The notes under the pieces are model-generated. The model was not told the origin of the DNA, ran no database searches, and saw only the letters and a list, made by a program, of their open reading frames with translations. A DNA stretch of 64,000 nt, from assembly GCF_013201895.1 (NCBI RefSeq), contig NZ_CP053841.1, forward strand, positions 1,178,001 to 1,242,000. Reading direction: 5' to 3'. Numbering within the stretch: the first letter of the stretch is position 1; every line of letters begins with the position of its first letter. Positions 44,975 through 53,910 of the stretch are shown here, piece by piece. Both the position numbers and the translations under genes were made by a program. This stretch comes from Campylobacter blaseri. Its GTDB lineage: Bacteria; Campylobacterota; Campylobacteria; Campylobacterales; Campylobacteraceae.

Positions 44975-46777
44975 TTAAATTTTGTATTTTGCCAATCTTC
45001 TTTTAGCTATTAATGTAATATCTTCTTCATAATCATAAAATTTAAAAGTAGCGCCGTGTTGTACAGTTCCATCAAGTAGATCGCCACTTTGTCTATTTTT
45101 AAGATCAATTTGTGCAACTTTAAAACCATCAAGAGTTTTAGTAAATTCCTTTAATCTATCTGGTGGATTTTTAAGCTTTGTAAAAAGATAACACCAACCT
45201 TTTCCACCAACTCTTCCAACTCTTCCACGAAGCTGATGAAGTGTAGCAAGCCCCATTCTTTCAGCCCCAACAATTACGATTATACTAAGCCTTGGAAGCG
45301 AAATTCCTACTTCTACAACAGTTGTAGTTAGTAAAATATCACCCTTGTCTTTAAACTCTTTTAAAATTTCTTCTTTTTCTTTATCTTTTCCATGTGTTAA
45401 AAATACATTTTCAAAGTTTTTAAACCAGTAATCCTTGCCCTCATTTAGGCTTTGATATTCACTTACTTCACTCTCTTCAACGAGTGGGTAGACAACTATG
45501 GCTTGCTTTCCCTTTTTAATCTCATCTTTCATATGCGATATAAGCTCGCTAAAACCGCTGCTTTGTAGGATTATAGTTTGAATTTCTTTTTTAAATGGCA
45601 TCTGTTTTAAGAAACTAAAACTAACTAGTTCTGACTCTATTAGAGTTAGTGTTCTTGGTATCGGAGTTGCGCTAAATTGTATGTAGTGAGATAGATACTC
45701 TCCATCTTTTGTTAGTAAATTTATCTTTTCTCTTTGGTTTGAACCAAACCTGTGCTGTTCATCAACCATGATCAAATTTGCTTTTGGCAAGTTTTGATAT
45801 AGTAAAACATGAGTTCCTATTATCAAATTTACACCTTTAAAATCAATCTTTTTATCACCACTTTTTACTAGCATTACATTTATATAATTAGGAAGTAGTT
45901 TTTTAGCTTCATTATAAATTTGCTCTGCTAAAATGCTAGTTGGAGCCATTAAAATGGAAACGCTTGGATATATCATCAAACTAGCTCCAAGCATTACAAG
46001 AGTTTTTCCACTCCCAACATCTCCCATAACAACTCGCCTTTTAGCAACATTGCCTAAAAAATCTTTTTTTATATCTTCAAGTGCGTTTATTTGATCTTTG
46101 GTTGGTTTAAATGGTAATGTCTCTATCCAATCATCTATACTATTTACAGCTACTTTTTTTGCGGGATGAATTAACTTTTTTCTACTAAGTTTTTTTAAAT
46201 AGTTAAAAATTTCTATAAATTTTAAGGTGTTTAAATACTCATTATCTGTTTCTAGCTTGCTTAGCAAATTTACACTTTCTTTGTCGCTTTTATGGATATC
46301 TAAAAGCAAATTTGCCTCATTTTCATTTAAGCCTTCTTTTGTTAAATTATTAAAATTTAGATATTTTTTGATAGTATTTTGAACTATGTTATCTTTAATA
46401 CTAAGCTTGTATCTAGGTAGAATATAACCAACTTTTGTAACTACTTTTGGATTTACAAATTGCCACATATTTCCAAATTTTGTAGCTTTACCATGTATAA
46501 ACATCTTTTTGCCAGCTTTAAACATACTATAATGCCAAGGTTTAGCATTAAAAACAACTATCTTAATATCTTTTTGCCAGGTAATGCAAAAGACATTAAC
46601 ATTTAGCATAGAGCGATTTAAAAAGTAGCCTTTGCACTCTATCTCCGCTGTGTTTTCACCCTCATTTGGAAATTCACTTAAACTTAAATCATCAAAACTT
46701 TTTGGCAAAAGAAGAGCTAAATCAATTATGTTTTTTACACCAATTTTCTTTAACTCTTCTTTTTCTTGTTTATTCAT
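44975..46777 (-). CDS. recG: ATP-dependent DNA helicase RecG
   Basis: RecG remodels stalled forks and Holliday junctions. At 600 residues it is shorter than the E. coli enzyme, as in other Campylobacterota. The N-terminal wedge/OB region is reduced. Helicase motifs are intact: VVMGDVGSGKTLVMLGASLM (Walker A, near residue 255), LIMVDEQHRFGSNQREKI (DEQH), FSATPIPRTL, and motif VI ATLHQLRGRVGRVGGKGWCY. Start overlaps the stop of the M16 gene by four bases. Confidence 0.94.
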   Translation of the reverse strand: MNKQEKEELKKIGVKNIIDLALLLPKSFDDLSLSEFPNEGENTAEIECKGYFLNRSMLNVNVFCITWQKDIKIVVFNAKPWHYSMFKAGKKMFIHGKATKFGNMWQFVNPKVVTKVGYILPRYKLSIKDNIVQNTIKKYLNFNNLTKEGLNENEANLLLDIHKSDKESVNLLSKLETDNEYLNTLKFIEIFNYLKKLSRKKLIHPAKKVAVNSIDDWIETLPFKPTKDQINALEDIKKDFLGNVAKRRVVMGDVGSGKTLVMLGASLMIYPSVSILMAPTSILAEQIYNEAKKLLPNYINVMLVKSGDKKIDFKGVNLIIGTHVLLYQNLPKANLIMVDEQHRFGSNQREKINLLTKDGEYLSHYIQFSATPIPRTLTLIESELVSFSFLKQMPFKKEIQTIILQSSGFSELISHMKDEIKKGKQAIVVYPLVEESEVSEYQSLNEGKDYWFKNFENVFLTHGKDKEKEEILKEFKDKGDILLTTTVVEVGISLPRLSIIVIVGAERMGLATLHQLRGRVGRVGGKGWCYLFTKLKNPPDRLKEFTKTLDGFKVAQIDLKNRQSGDLLDGTVQHGATFKFYDYEEDITLIAKRRLAKYKI

Positions 46778-47991
46778 TTTGAAAGGACGGCAAAAGATAA
46801 ATTACCAATTTCGGTATGCGCTTTTATAAATTGATTTAATTCATCTAAAGTAAGCTCTTTAATCTGCTTAATTCTTTTTGAAATTTCATCAAATTCATAA
46901 CCCTTATAGAAGTTATCTTGTTTTGTATTTACTCTTTGAAACATTGTTTCTTGGGTTAAAGATACGCTTCCTACTAAAAAATCTTTAGCAGATTTCAACT
47001 CATCTTCGCTAACTCCATCTTTTATAAATTTTTCAAATTCCTCTTTTATAACAGCTATCGCCTCTTCCTTATTCTCATTTTTGGTTTGCAAATAACCTGT
47101 AATTCTACTAAGGCTAAGCTCAAAGTTATTTCTAGCATAGATAGAGTATGCAAGACCTCTTTTAACACGAATTTCTTCCATTAGCCTACTTCCAAAACCA
47201 CCAGCGCCCAATATAAAACTAGCAACATTTGCTTTATAAATGTCATCTTTTTTAATTATAAAAGGTGCACCAAAATATATATATGCTTGTTCGCTATTTT
47301 TCTTAATCTCTTTAAATGTTTTTTCATCACTTGTAGAAATTTGCGGAAGCTCTCTTTTTTCTCCTGCCTCTAGAGCATATAGTGCTTTTGAAAAATCAAT
47401 CTCTTCAAGCTTTACATCTCCTGCTAAAACTATGTATAAATTTGCTAAGTTTAGATACTCTTTTATAAAGCCTTCAACATCTTTTAAATCAATACTTTCA
47501 ATGCTTTCATATGTTCCTATGGTAGGATTTGCTCTTGGGGTATCTGGATGTAGTATTTTGTTTAACTCAAGTCCTGCTAAATAGTCAAACTCATTTTCGT
47601 TTATGGCTATTTGAGATTTTACTATATTTTTAATCTTTTGCAAGGTATCATCTGTTAAATTTGGATCTTTTAAAAGCTTGACTAACATAGAAAAAGCGTA
47701 ACTAAAATGCTCCTTTAAGCAATTAAGCTCAATGCTAAATGTTTCAAACCCACTAGAGCTGTGAAGCTCTATAGCTTTTATCTCCAAAAGCCTTGCATAC
47801 TCATTACTTCCAAGCTCTTTTGTGCCTTCATTTAATAACCTTGCACAAAGCCTAGAAAGCCCCATTTTACTATCAGCCACAGAACCCGCTACTTTAAATA
47901 TTAGTTTTAAATTTACAACAGGCAAACTATCATCATGCTCAAACAGAAGTGGAATTTGAGTATTTTTTGCCTCTAAAATGATTTTTTCCAT
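46774..47991 (-). CDS. M16-family peptidase homologue lacking the zinc motif
   Basis: A 405-residue pitrilysin-fold protein. Where active M16 enzymes have HxxEH (as in GLAHFLEHMLFKGT), this reads GLSRLCARLLNEGTKELGS near residue 45: both His and the Glu are gone, so it cannot bind zinc in the standard way. The rest of the fold, including the second-half R/Y substrate-binding region (MEEIRVKRGLAYSIYARNNF), is intact. M16 proteins often work as active/inactive pairs, but no active partner is seen here. From memory, the C. jejuni and H. pylori homologues sit beside pyrD; here its neighbours are recG and nfeD. Confidence 0.85.
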   Translation of the reverse strand: MEKIILEAKNTQIPLLFEHDDSLPVVNLKLIFKVAGSVADSKMGLSRLCARLLNEGTKELGSNEYARLLEIKAIELHSSSGFETFSIELNCLKEHFSYAFSMLVKLLKDPNLTDDTLQKIKNIVKSQIAINENEFDYLAGLELNKILHPDTPRANPTIGTYESIESIDLKDVEGFIKEYLNLANLYIVLAGDVKLEEIDFSKALYALEAGEKRELPQISTSDEKTFKEIKKNSEQAYIYFGAPFIIKKDDIYKANVASFILGAGGFGSRLMEEIRVKRGLAYSIYARNNFELSLSRITGYLQTKNENKEEAIAVIKEEFEKFIKDGVSEDELKSAKDFLVGSVSLTQETMFQRVNTKQDNFYKGYEFDEISKRIKQIKELTLDELNQFIKAHTEIGNLSFAVLSK

Positions 47992-48004
47992 ATGTCTTAA
48001 CTAC

Positions 48005-48412
48005 CTATCTTTTAATTTTAATCTTACTATCTTTAACACCTAAAACCTCTACTTTGGCTCCCTCTTCTAGCCCAGCTATATCATCACTTTGCCAAAAGGT
48101 TCCTTTGTAATAAACCATACCATTTTTAATTTCGCCAACGCCCTCTTCATCAAAATAGTTATCTTTAATCTCTTCACTATATCTATGAAACCATCTTTTA
48201 AAAGGTTTTTTTAAAACAAACATCAAAACTAAAGATAGAACAAAGGCTATTAGCATTTGCCACTCCCAGCTGATTTTTATAAAAAAGCTTAATATTCCAA
48301 CTATAAAAAAACCTAAACCAAAAAATATAAGTATAAAATTTGCTATCATAAGCTCAAAAGCTAAACAGATAGCAGCTATGATAAAAAGATTAATAGGATC
48401 AAGCATTATCAT
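48005..48412 (-). CDS. NfeD-family membrane protein
   Basis: A 135-residue partner of SPFH proteins. Its two to three hydrophobic helices (FIIAAICLAFELMIANFILI; GFFIVGILSFFIK) precede a C-terminal OB-fold (GEIKNGMVYYKGTFWQSDD...KVEVLGVKDSKIKIKR). NfeD proteins form membrane complexes with stomatin-like proteins, here encoded immediately upstream with a 14-base overlap. Confidence 0.9.
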   Translation of the reverse strand: MIMLDPINLFIIAAICLAFELMIANFILIFFGLGFFIVGILSFFIKISWEWQMLIAFVLSLVLMFVLKKPFKRWFHRYSEEIKDNYFDEEGVGEIKNGMVYYKGTFWQSDDIAGLEEGAKVEVLGVKDSKIKIKR

Positions 48413-49337
48413 CTTTTGGCTCTTTTTCTATCACTGGTTTTTTGCCCAAAAACTCTTTTGTTAGACTAAGACTTCCTATAAAATCACTAACTTCAAAAGG
48501 AACTAAAATTTTATCTTTGCTATTACTTTTTGCTAACTCACTAAACGCACCAATCCTATCTTGTGCTAACATATATTGTGCCGCAAAATCAGATGTACTC
48601 ATTGCTATATTTATATTATTCATAGCCTCTTTTTGACCTTCAGCTATCGCAACTTGTTCATATTTTTTGGCATCTGCCATTCTCTCGATCGCCTCAGCTT
48701 CTAAAACTTTTTCTTGTTTCATAGCCTCTGCATTTAAAATAACGGCTTGCTTGTCAGCTTGTGCTCTTAGCTCAATAGCTCTTTTTTCACGCTCCGCTTT
48801 CATCTGCATATTCATAGCCTCTTCTATGTCATTAGGAACTGAAATTTCAGATATCTCTACACGCATAATCTTAACACCCCAGTTATCAGCAGCGTCCCCT
48901 AGAGCTATTTGAAGGGCAGCATTTAATTTATCTCTTGATGAAAGAGTATCATCTAAAATCATACCGCCAATCTCGCCTCTTAATGTTGTCATAGCTAAAT
49001 TTGAAATGGCTTTTCTATAGTCCTCAACATTATAATACGCCATTTTTCCATTTATGATTTTCATATAAACAATGCCATCAACTTGAATATTAACATTATC
49101 TCTTGTTATGACTTGTTGTCTTGTTATATCAACAAGTTGTTCTCTTGCAGTAAGAACAGATTTTACTCTATCTATAAAAGGAATTATAACGTGAAATCCA
49201 CCATCTAAAACTCTATGAAATTTACCCATTCTTTCTATAATTACTATATCAGATTGAGATACTATTTTAAAACCTGCTTTTAAAAACATAGCTATAATAA
49301 CACATATAACTATCACTAAACCCAAAAACTGTTCCAT
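48399..49337 (-). CDS. SPFH/Band 7 (paraslipin, QmcA-like) protein
   Basis: A stomatin-like membrane scaffold of about 312 residues: one N-terminal helix (FLGLVIVICVIIAMFLKAGF), an SPFH domain (IVIERMGKFHRVLDGGFHVI), then an Ala/Glu-rich coiled coil (RAQADKQAVILNAEAMKQEK) for oligomerisation. I start at the ATG at 49337 because AAGGAG lies six bases before it; the frame opens two codons earlier at TTG. Forms a pair with nfeD. Confidence 0.92.
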   Translation of the reverse strand: MEQFLGLVIVICVIIAMFLKAGFKIVSQSDIVIIERMGKFHRVLDGGFHVIIPFIDRVKSVLTAREQLVDITRQQVITRDNVNIQVDGIVYMKIINGKMAYYNVEDYRKAISNLAMTTLRGEIGGMILDDTLSSRDKLNAALQIALGDAADNWGVKIMRVEISEISVPNDIEEAMNMQMKAEREKRAIELRAQADKQAVILNAEAMKQEKVLEAEAIERMADAKKYEQVAIAEGQKEAMNNINIAMSTSDFAAQYMLAQDRIGAFSELAKSNSKDKILVPFEVSDFIGSLSLTKEFLGKKPVIEKEPKDDNA

Positions 49338-49362
49338 AAACAACTCCTTAAATTTTTTATTT

Positions 49363-49368
49363 ATTATA
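49363..49368 (-). promoter_or_regulatory. -10 box for SPFH-nfeD
   Basis: Minus-strand ATGCTATAATAAAT, 26 bases before the ATG. Confidence 0.5.
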
Positions 49369-49503
49369 GCATTTTATTATAATCTTAAAATTATATAATT
49401 ACATATTTGTGTTTATTAATCTCATATATAACTATTTTATTTTTGTTATTATTTATTAATTTTAAATATGTAAAATAATTAGATATTTTCACAAGGAGAA
49501 AAA

Positions 49504-49929
49504 ATGAAAAGAAGAGATGCTCTAAAAGCCTTGGCAATAAGTGCAGTTGCAGTAAGTAGCTTAAGTGCTTATGATGAAAAACTTATAGTTAACAAACAAG
49601 ATATGGTAGTTAAAGATCCCAAAAACCCAACAGATTTTGAAGCAAAACACCTTCCAGCTATACATATAGGCAATAAAGATGAAAAAGGTTATACTTTAGT
49701 TGAGATAACCGTTGGACAATTAGGCATAATTCACCCAAGCGAAGCAAATCACTGGATTTATAAAATAGATCTTTATGCAGATGATAAACTTGTTAGCGTT
49801 GTAAACTTAGAGCCTGTTATTTCAAGAGGATATTTAAGTGCAAGAGTTAAACTTGACGATGTTAAAGTATTAAAATCAACAGCATTCTGTAACCTGCACG
49901 GTAACTTTACAGCAACACTTTACCTGTAA
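49504..49929 (+). CDS. Tat-exported superoxide reductase-like (class II, neelaredoxin) protein
   Basis: A 141-residue exported protein. The leader MKRRDALKALAISAVAVSSL has a twin-Arg motif, so it is probably folded and metallated in the cytosol and sent out by Tat. The mature part carries the superoxide-reductase iron-site pattern: FEAKHLPAIHIG (Lys-His), IIHPSEANHWIYKIDLY (two His) and STAFCNLHGNFTA (Cys and His). There is no N-terminal desulforedoxin domain. It would reduce superoxide in the periplasm; the Glu is one residue further from Lys-His than in the usual EKH. Good AAGGAG ribosome-binding site. Single gene. Confidence 0.78.
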   Translation: MKRRDALKALAISAVAVSSLSAYDEKLIVNKQDMVVKDPKNPTDFEAKHLPAIHIGNKDEKGYTLVEITVGQLGIIHPSEANHWIYKIDLYADDKLVSVVNLEPVISRGYLSARVKLDDVKVLKSTAFCNLHGNFTATLYL

Positions 49930-49966
49930 ATTTGCCTTTGAGTGTCAATGCAAGACACTCAATAAA

Positions 49967-50770
49967 TTATTTAATTCCATGCTTTAAGGCTGGAGTTCCT
50001 AGCTCAATAAGTTTGGCATTGGATCTATTGAAATATTCTACCCAAAAACTATTTAAAGATTTTAATACTTGGGGTTTTATATATCCTTTTTTGGATTCTG
50101 TGAGTCCAGTTCCTATAACATAAATTTTAGCCCCACCAAAGTTTCCAAATAAATCATTCTTTTCCAATAAATTAAGCTCTTTTTTATTATTTAATAGGCG
50201 TGGCAAACCCCTTACATAAAAAGAGGTAATTGATGAATTCTCAAGCATGTCAGAAGCCAAAATTACTACTTTATCTTCTATTTTCATAGGAGCTATAACA
50301 TAATTCCCAAAATCCTGCAAGGCATAAAATATATCAGACTTTGCTATGCTATCACCATCTTTTAAAAAAGCCCCGCTAATACTCTTTTTTATCATATTTC
50401 TAACATAACCTATCTGATCTTTTAGGCACTTATCAACTTTTACAAGTAGGTCTTTTCTTATATTGTATTTTTCTTCTTTGCTTAAAGGTGTATCAATATT
50501 CATCTCAAATAGAACTTCATTATATTTACCGTCTAAAAATGATGAAAATTTAGCAATAAAAATATGATTTCCATATTTTACAAATTTCAAAGAATTCGCC
50601 AAGACTTGATTTTGCAAAGCTTCATTAAATAGAGTTGTTTCATCTATAAGTACAAAAACTGCACTTTTAATTTCTTGTTCTTTTTTAATATTATAATAAT
50701 CATAACAACTCATCGAATTTGCTATCAAATTTACAAATAATATATTCAAAAGTAATAAAATTTTTTTCAT
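49967..50770 (-). CDS. Secreted protein, third gene of the envelope cassette
   Basis: A 267-residue exported protein (signal peptide MKKILLLLNILFVNLIA). I do not recognise a family with certainty. The early AVFVLIDETTLFNEALQ, then VVILASDMLENSSITSFYVR and GAKIYVIGTGLTES near the C-terminus, recall the beta-alpha alternation of a von Willebrand A (vWA) fold, but the DxSxS metal motif is not intact. It starts directly after the stop of the coiled-coil membrane gene, so the three genes 53747 to 49967 form one unit. Likely a periplasmic partner of the two upstream products. Confidence 0.65.
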   Translation of the reverse strand: MKKILLLLNILFVNLIANSMSCYDYYNIKKEQEIKSAVFVLIDETTLFNEALQNQVLANSLKFVKYGNHIFIAKFSSFLDGKYNEVLFEMNIDTPLSKEEKYNIRKDLLVKVDKCLKDQIGYVRNMIKKSISGAFLKDGDSIAKSDIFYALQDFGNYVIAPMKIEDKVVILASDMLENSSITSFYVRGLPRLLNNKKELNLLEKNDLFGNFGGAKIYVIGTGLTESKKGYIKPQVLKSLNSFWVEYFNRSNAKLIELGTPALKHGIK

Positions 50771-52306
50771 TTAATCCTCCAACATTATATTTCCTAGTTG
50801 CTCTTTATATTTTCGCAACATATTTTCATCCGGATTTTCTTTATTTTTTTCTTCATTAATCAAATCTTTTAAGGTTTGAATTTTCATTTCTTTTTTAGAT
50901 AGTTCTTGTGATGTTATACTATCATTTGTTTCTATAATATTTTTACTATCAGTTGCAATTTCATTTACGGGTTTATTTTCAATGTTTTTTTCTGAAATTT
51001 CACTATTATTTTTCATTCTTTGTTTTTGCTCCATTGCATGTTCATTTTCTTTTATGCTAATGTATTTTTCGAATGTTCTACTGCTATTTTGACTTATATT
51101 ATTAGATGTATGGCTTCTAACATTTGCTTTTGTTATATATTCACCTTCTTTTGATTTTAAAATATTTAATTTTTCATTAGCAATTGTTTTAATGCTATCC
51201 CTTTTTCTTTCCCAAAATTGAATATAATCATTTTTATCTATAAACATATGTGTTATATTAAATGCTTTTTCACTTTCTTTACCTGCAAAACCCCATTTAT
51301 ATCCAAAAAGTATGCCTAAAATTTGAATAAAAACAAAAAGTACGGCTAAAACTATAAAAGTTGCCCAACCTGCTTTTCTATCTGCACCTTGTTGTTCTTG
51401 CAATGCTTGATTATCAGCGCTTTCTTGTATTTTACTTAATTCAGATGAAAAATCATTGTAAATATTAGTTGATATGCTTGAAATTTCTTGATTTAATTGT
51501 TTTTCTAAAACTTGACCACGAACATAAGTAGCTCCTATAGCTATTAGAGTTATCAATACAGCGGTTATAATTGATACAACCCAAGCAGGAGTAGCATTGG
51601 CATTTTTGTTTGCAAGCCTATTATACATTTGCAAACATCGTGGTTCATCATCATCAACATAATCATTTTCAAGACTTACCTTTGGGTTTGATATTAGTTC
51701 AATCTCTTTATTGTATTTCGCTTGTTCCTTTAACTGAAAATCACGTATTTTGGTGCGAAGCGAATTAACATAAATTTCAGAACCTGTAAAATGAGTAAAA
51801 CCTACTAAAATTACCGATATCACAAAAGCTATGCCAACAGCTCCCTTTTCTTGCAAAGACTCGCTCGCCCCTGGTATAGTCCAGCCAGCCAAAACATATG
51901 AAAACCCAAGTGCCTCTAAAATAACAAGCAAAAATATAATTACCATCATAAAAATAGGAAATTTTTTTCTATCAATCTCTTCAATTTTGTTTAAATATGA
52001 TTTTGACTTTTCGTAAGTTCTTTCATCTTTGCTCATAAAAGCTTTATAATAACGATAAAATCTATCACAAAGAGTAGTTTCGGCACTTGTCCAACCATGC
52101 CATACACTATTTTCATTATCTGTGAAATTTTTATCTTTATAGCTTCTTGCTATTATCCCAAATAAAGGGAAACTAATCCAAAAACAAAGCCACCAAAATT
52201 TAATTTTATCCCAAAATTTAATGATTAGTATCAAAGCTGATAGTGTTAAAACTGCTGCTGTTATTATAGCTCTATATACAACCAAAAAGCTAATAAAACC
52301 TTCCAT
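50771..52306 (-). CDS. Polytopic membrane protein with long coiled-coil tail
   Basis: A 511-residue protein I cannot assign. About six hydrophobic segments are seen: two near residues 10-55, two near 115-175, one near 240-262, one near 312-338. The loop at 265-310 (QVLEKQLNQEISSISTNIYN) would be extracytoplasmic and helical. The last 150 residues are hydrophilic, Asn/Lys/Glu-rich and probably coiled (SQELSKKEMKIQTLKDLINE). One base separates it from the OmpA-like gene upstream and none from the secreted gene downstream. A scaffold linking the inner membrane to the OmpA-like lipoprotein is plausible but unproven. Confidence 0.65.
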   Translation of the reverse strand: MEGFISFLVVYRAIITAAVLTLSALILIIKFWDKIKFWWLCFWISFPLFGIIARSYKDKNFTDNENSVWHGWTSAETTLCDRFYRYYKAFMSKDERTYEKSKSYLNKIEEIDRKKFPIFMMVIIFLLVILEALGFSYVLAGWTIPGASESLQEKGAVGIAFVISVILVGFTHFTGSEIYVNSLRTKIRDFQLKEQAKYNKEIELISNPKVSLENDYVDDDEPRCLQMYNRLANKNANATPAWVVSIITAVLITLIAIGATYVRGQVLEKQLNQEISSISTNIYNDFSSELSKIQESADNQALQEQQGADRKAGWATFIVLAVLFVFIQILGILFGYKWGFAGKESEKAFNITHMFIDKNDYIQFWERKRDSIKTIANEKLNILKSKEGEYITKANVRSHTSNNISQNSSRTFEKYISIKENEHAMEQKQRMKNNSEISEKNIENKPVNEIATDSKNIIETNDSITSQELSKKEMKIQTLKDLINEEKNKENPDENMLRKYKEQLGNIMLED

Positions 52307-52307
52307 A

Positions 52308-53747
52308 TTATTTCCTTAATGAATTAATTTTAAATTTCTTTTCAAATAATCTAGCATTAGAATCACTATAATATAAATATCCATATGAATTTTTAAGATC
52401 AAAATTATCAAAAACAATATCCATGCAATTTATGGGTGATTTTTCTCCATTTATAAAAACTCTATATAAAAGACCATTTTCACCAGCATAAGTATTTACA
52501 TTGGTATTTAAAATGTAATTTGATTTAGCATTGCTTCCGGATATATATTTTTCATAAATATATATATTTGGATTTTTAGCTGGTTTTAAATTTTTTGATA
52601 AAACTGAAACTGGGCCTATTCCCACACGATTATTATTTAAGTCTGCATACCAAACACCACCATTAAGACCTTTTTTTTGATCAGTAGTTTTTATTATCGT
52701 TTTACCGCTTAATAAAGACTTTATATTGCCTTCTTCATGATATTGATCATATGCACAATTTGACATAAAATCACTTGCATATGCTTTGGCTATCAAAGAA
52801 AAACCTGTTTTTCTTCCGCCATATTCTTTACCTAGAGCAAAATATGTGTCATTTGTAGCTTTACCACCAAAATCTACAAGAAAGCTTGGAGAAGTAGTTA
52901 TGTTTTTTGTATCATTTTTTTTAGAAATTTCTTTTATATCGCCCACTTGAACAGAATTATCTTTTTTATTTGTAATAGGTTCTTGTCTTTGCTTTAATTT
53001 TGAAAAAGGTTTGGATTTTGCAATAACAGCTGGTTTTAATTTAGTAAAATAAGCAGGATTTACTTTTATATTTTGAGTATATTTTACTATATCACTCTGG
53101 TTTGAAAGCTCTATAATTTCAACACGTCTATTTTTCATTCTCCCTGCATTCTTATTATTATCAGCAATAGGTTGAGATTCTCCTGCTCCCCAATAATATA
53201 AATTTTTAGATTTTATACCATTTTTAGAAAATACTTTTCCTACTTCTTTTGCTCTTTCTTCGGAAAGTTTTTTATTTAAACTACTTGATCCGCTATCATC
53301 TGTATGCCCTACTATTAAAATCTTAGTTTCTTTTGTGTTTTTAGCATAAGATTTTGCTAAATTTTCATAATATTCTTTAGCATTTAAATTAAGAGTGCTT
53401 TTACCTACGTCAAATTGATTTTCATTAGTAGACACAACTTTATCACCTAAATATTTTCCATCATATTTTATATCATCAAAATTTATTTTTACATCATACT
53501 TTTGAGCTATTTTTTTTTGCTCAGCTCTTCTTTTATCTATATAATCGCCTATGATAAGCCCAACCCCAGCCCCCAATATAGCTCCTATTACCATGCCAGA
53601 ATCATCGCCTAATTCCTTGCCTATAACCGCCCCAGTACCTGCACCAATGGCTACGCCCCCCATTTTGCCCATATTTTTATCGGCAACTGCGCAACCACTT
53701 AAGGCAAAACAAAGTACCAATGATAATAATCTCTGCCTAGCAATCAT
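52308..53747 (-). CDS. OmpA-family lipoprotein with glycine zipper
   Basis: A 479-residue lipoprotein. The signal sequence ends LSGCAVAD, a lipobox with Cys19. A glycine-zipper hairpin follows (GGVAIGAGTGAVIGKELG; AILGAGVGLIIGDYI, about 30-68). Residues 100-215 form an OmpA peptidoglycan-binding domain with ILIVGHTDDSGSSSLNKKLS and NAGRMKNRRVEI. A C-terminal half of about 200 residues (from 280) matches nothing I know. First gene of a three-gene unit with the coiled-coil membrane and secreted proteins; RBS AGAGGTAG. OmpA domains anchor envelope machines to the cell wall. Confidence 0.82.
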   Translation of the reverse strand: MIARQRLLSLVLCFALSGCAVADKNMGKMGGVAIGAGTGAVIGKELGDDSGMVIGAILGAGVGLIIGDYIDKRRAEQKKIAQKYDVKINFDDIKYDGKYLGDKVVSTNENQFDVGKSTLNLNAKEYYENLAKSYAKNTKETKILIVGHTDDSGSSSLNKKLSEERAKEVGKVFSKNGIKSKNLYYWGAGESQPIADNNKNAGRMKNRRVEIIELSNQSDIVKYTQNIKVNPAYFTKLKPAVIAKSKPFSKLKQRQEPITNKKDNSVQVGDIKEISKKNDTKNITTSPSFLVDFGGKATNDTYFALGKEYGGRKTGFSLIAKAYASDFMSNCAYDQYHEEGNIKSLLSGKTIIKTTDQKKGLNGGVWYADLNNNRVGIGPVSVLSKNLKPAKNPNIYIYEKYISGSNAKSNYILNTNVNTYAGENGLLYRVFINGEKSPINCMDIVFDNFDLKNSYGYLYYSDSNARLFEKKFKINSLRK

Positions 53748-53797
53748 ATTTTCTACCTCTTTTTTCTTTTTTAAACCTATAAGTTTAAAAACTATTT

Positions 53798-53803
53798 ATT
53801 ATA
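53798..53803 (-). promoter_or_regulatory. -10 box for the envelope cassette
   Basis: Minus-strand AATGTATAATAAAT, 51 bases before the OmpA-like gene start. Confidence 0.45.
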
Positions 53804-53910
53804 CATTAATAAATATAAAAAAACAATAGAATTTTTATGGTTATAATTTAGATGAAAATATATTAAATATTTTTATAATAATGCATAAAAAGACTAATTT
53901 TAAACCGTTA

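Noticed and set aside
53656-53661. G6 run (C6 on the plus strand) in the OmpA-like lipoprotein gene
   Set aside because: Too short for reliable slippage and explained by the Gly-Gly of the zipper motif.
49967-53747. Zorya-type or Tol-Pal-type system
   Set aside because: An OmpA domain is present but there is no MotA/TolQ-like motor protein, no helicase or nuclease, and no TolB.
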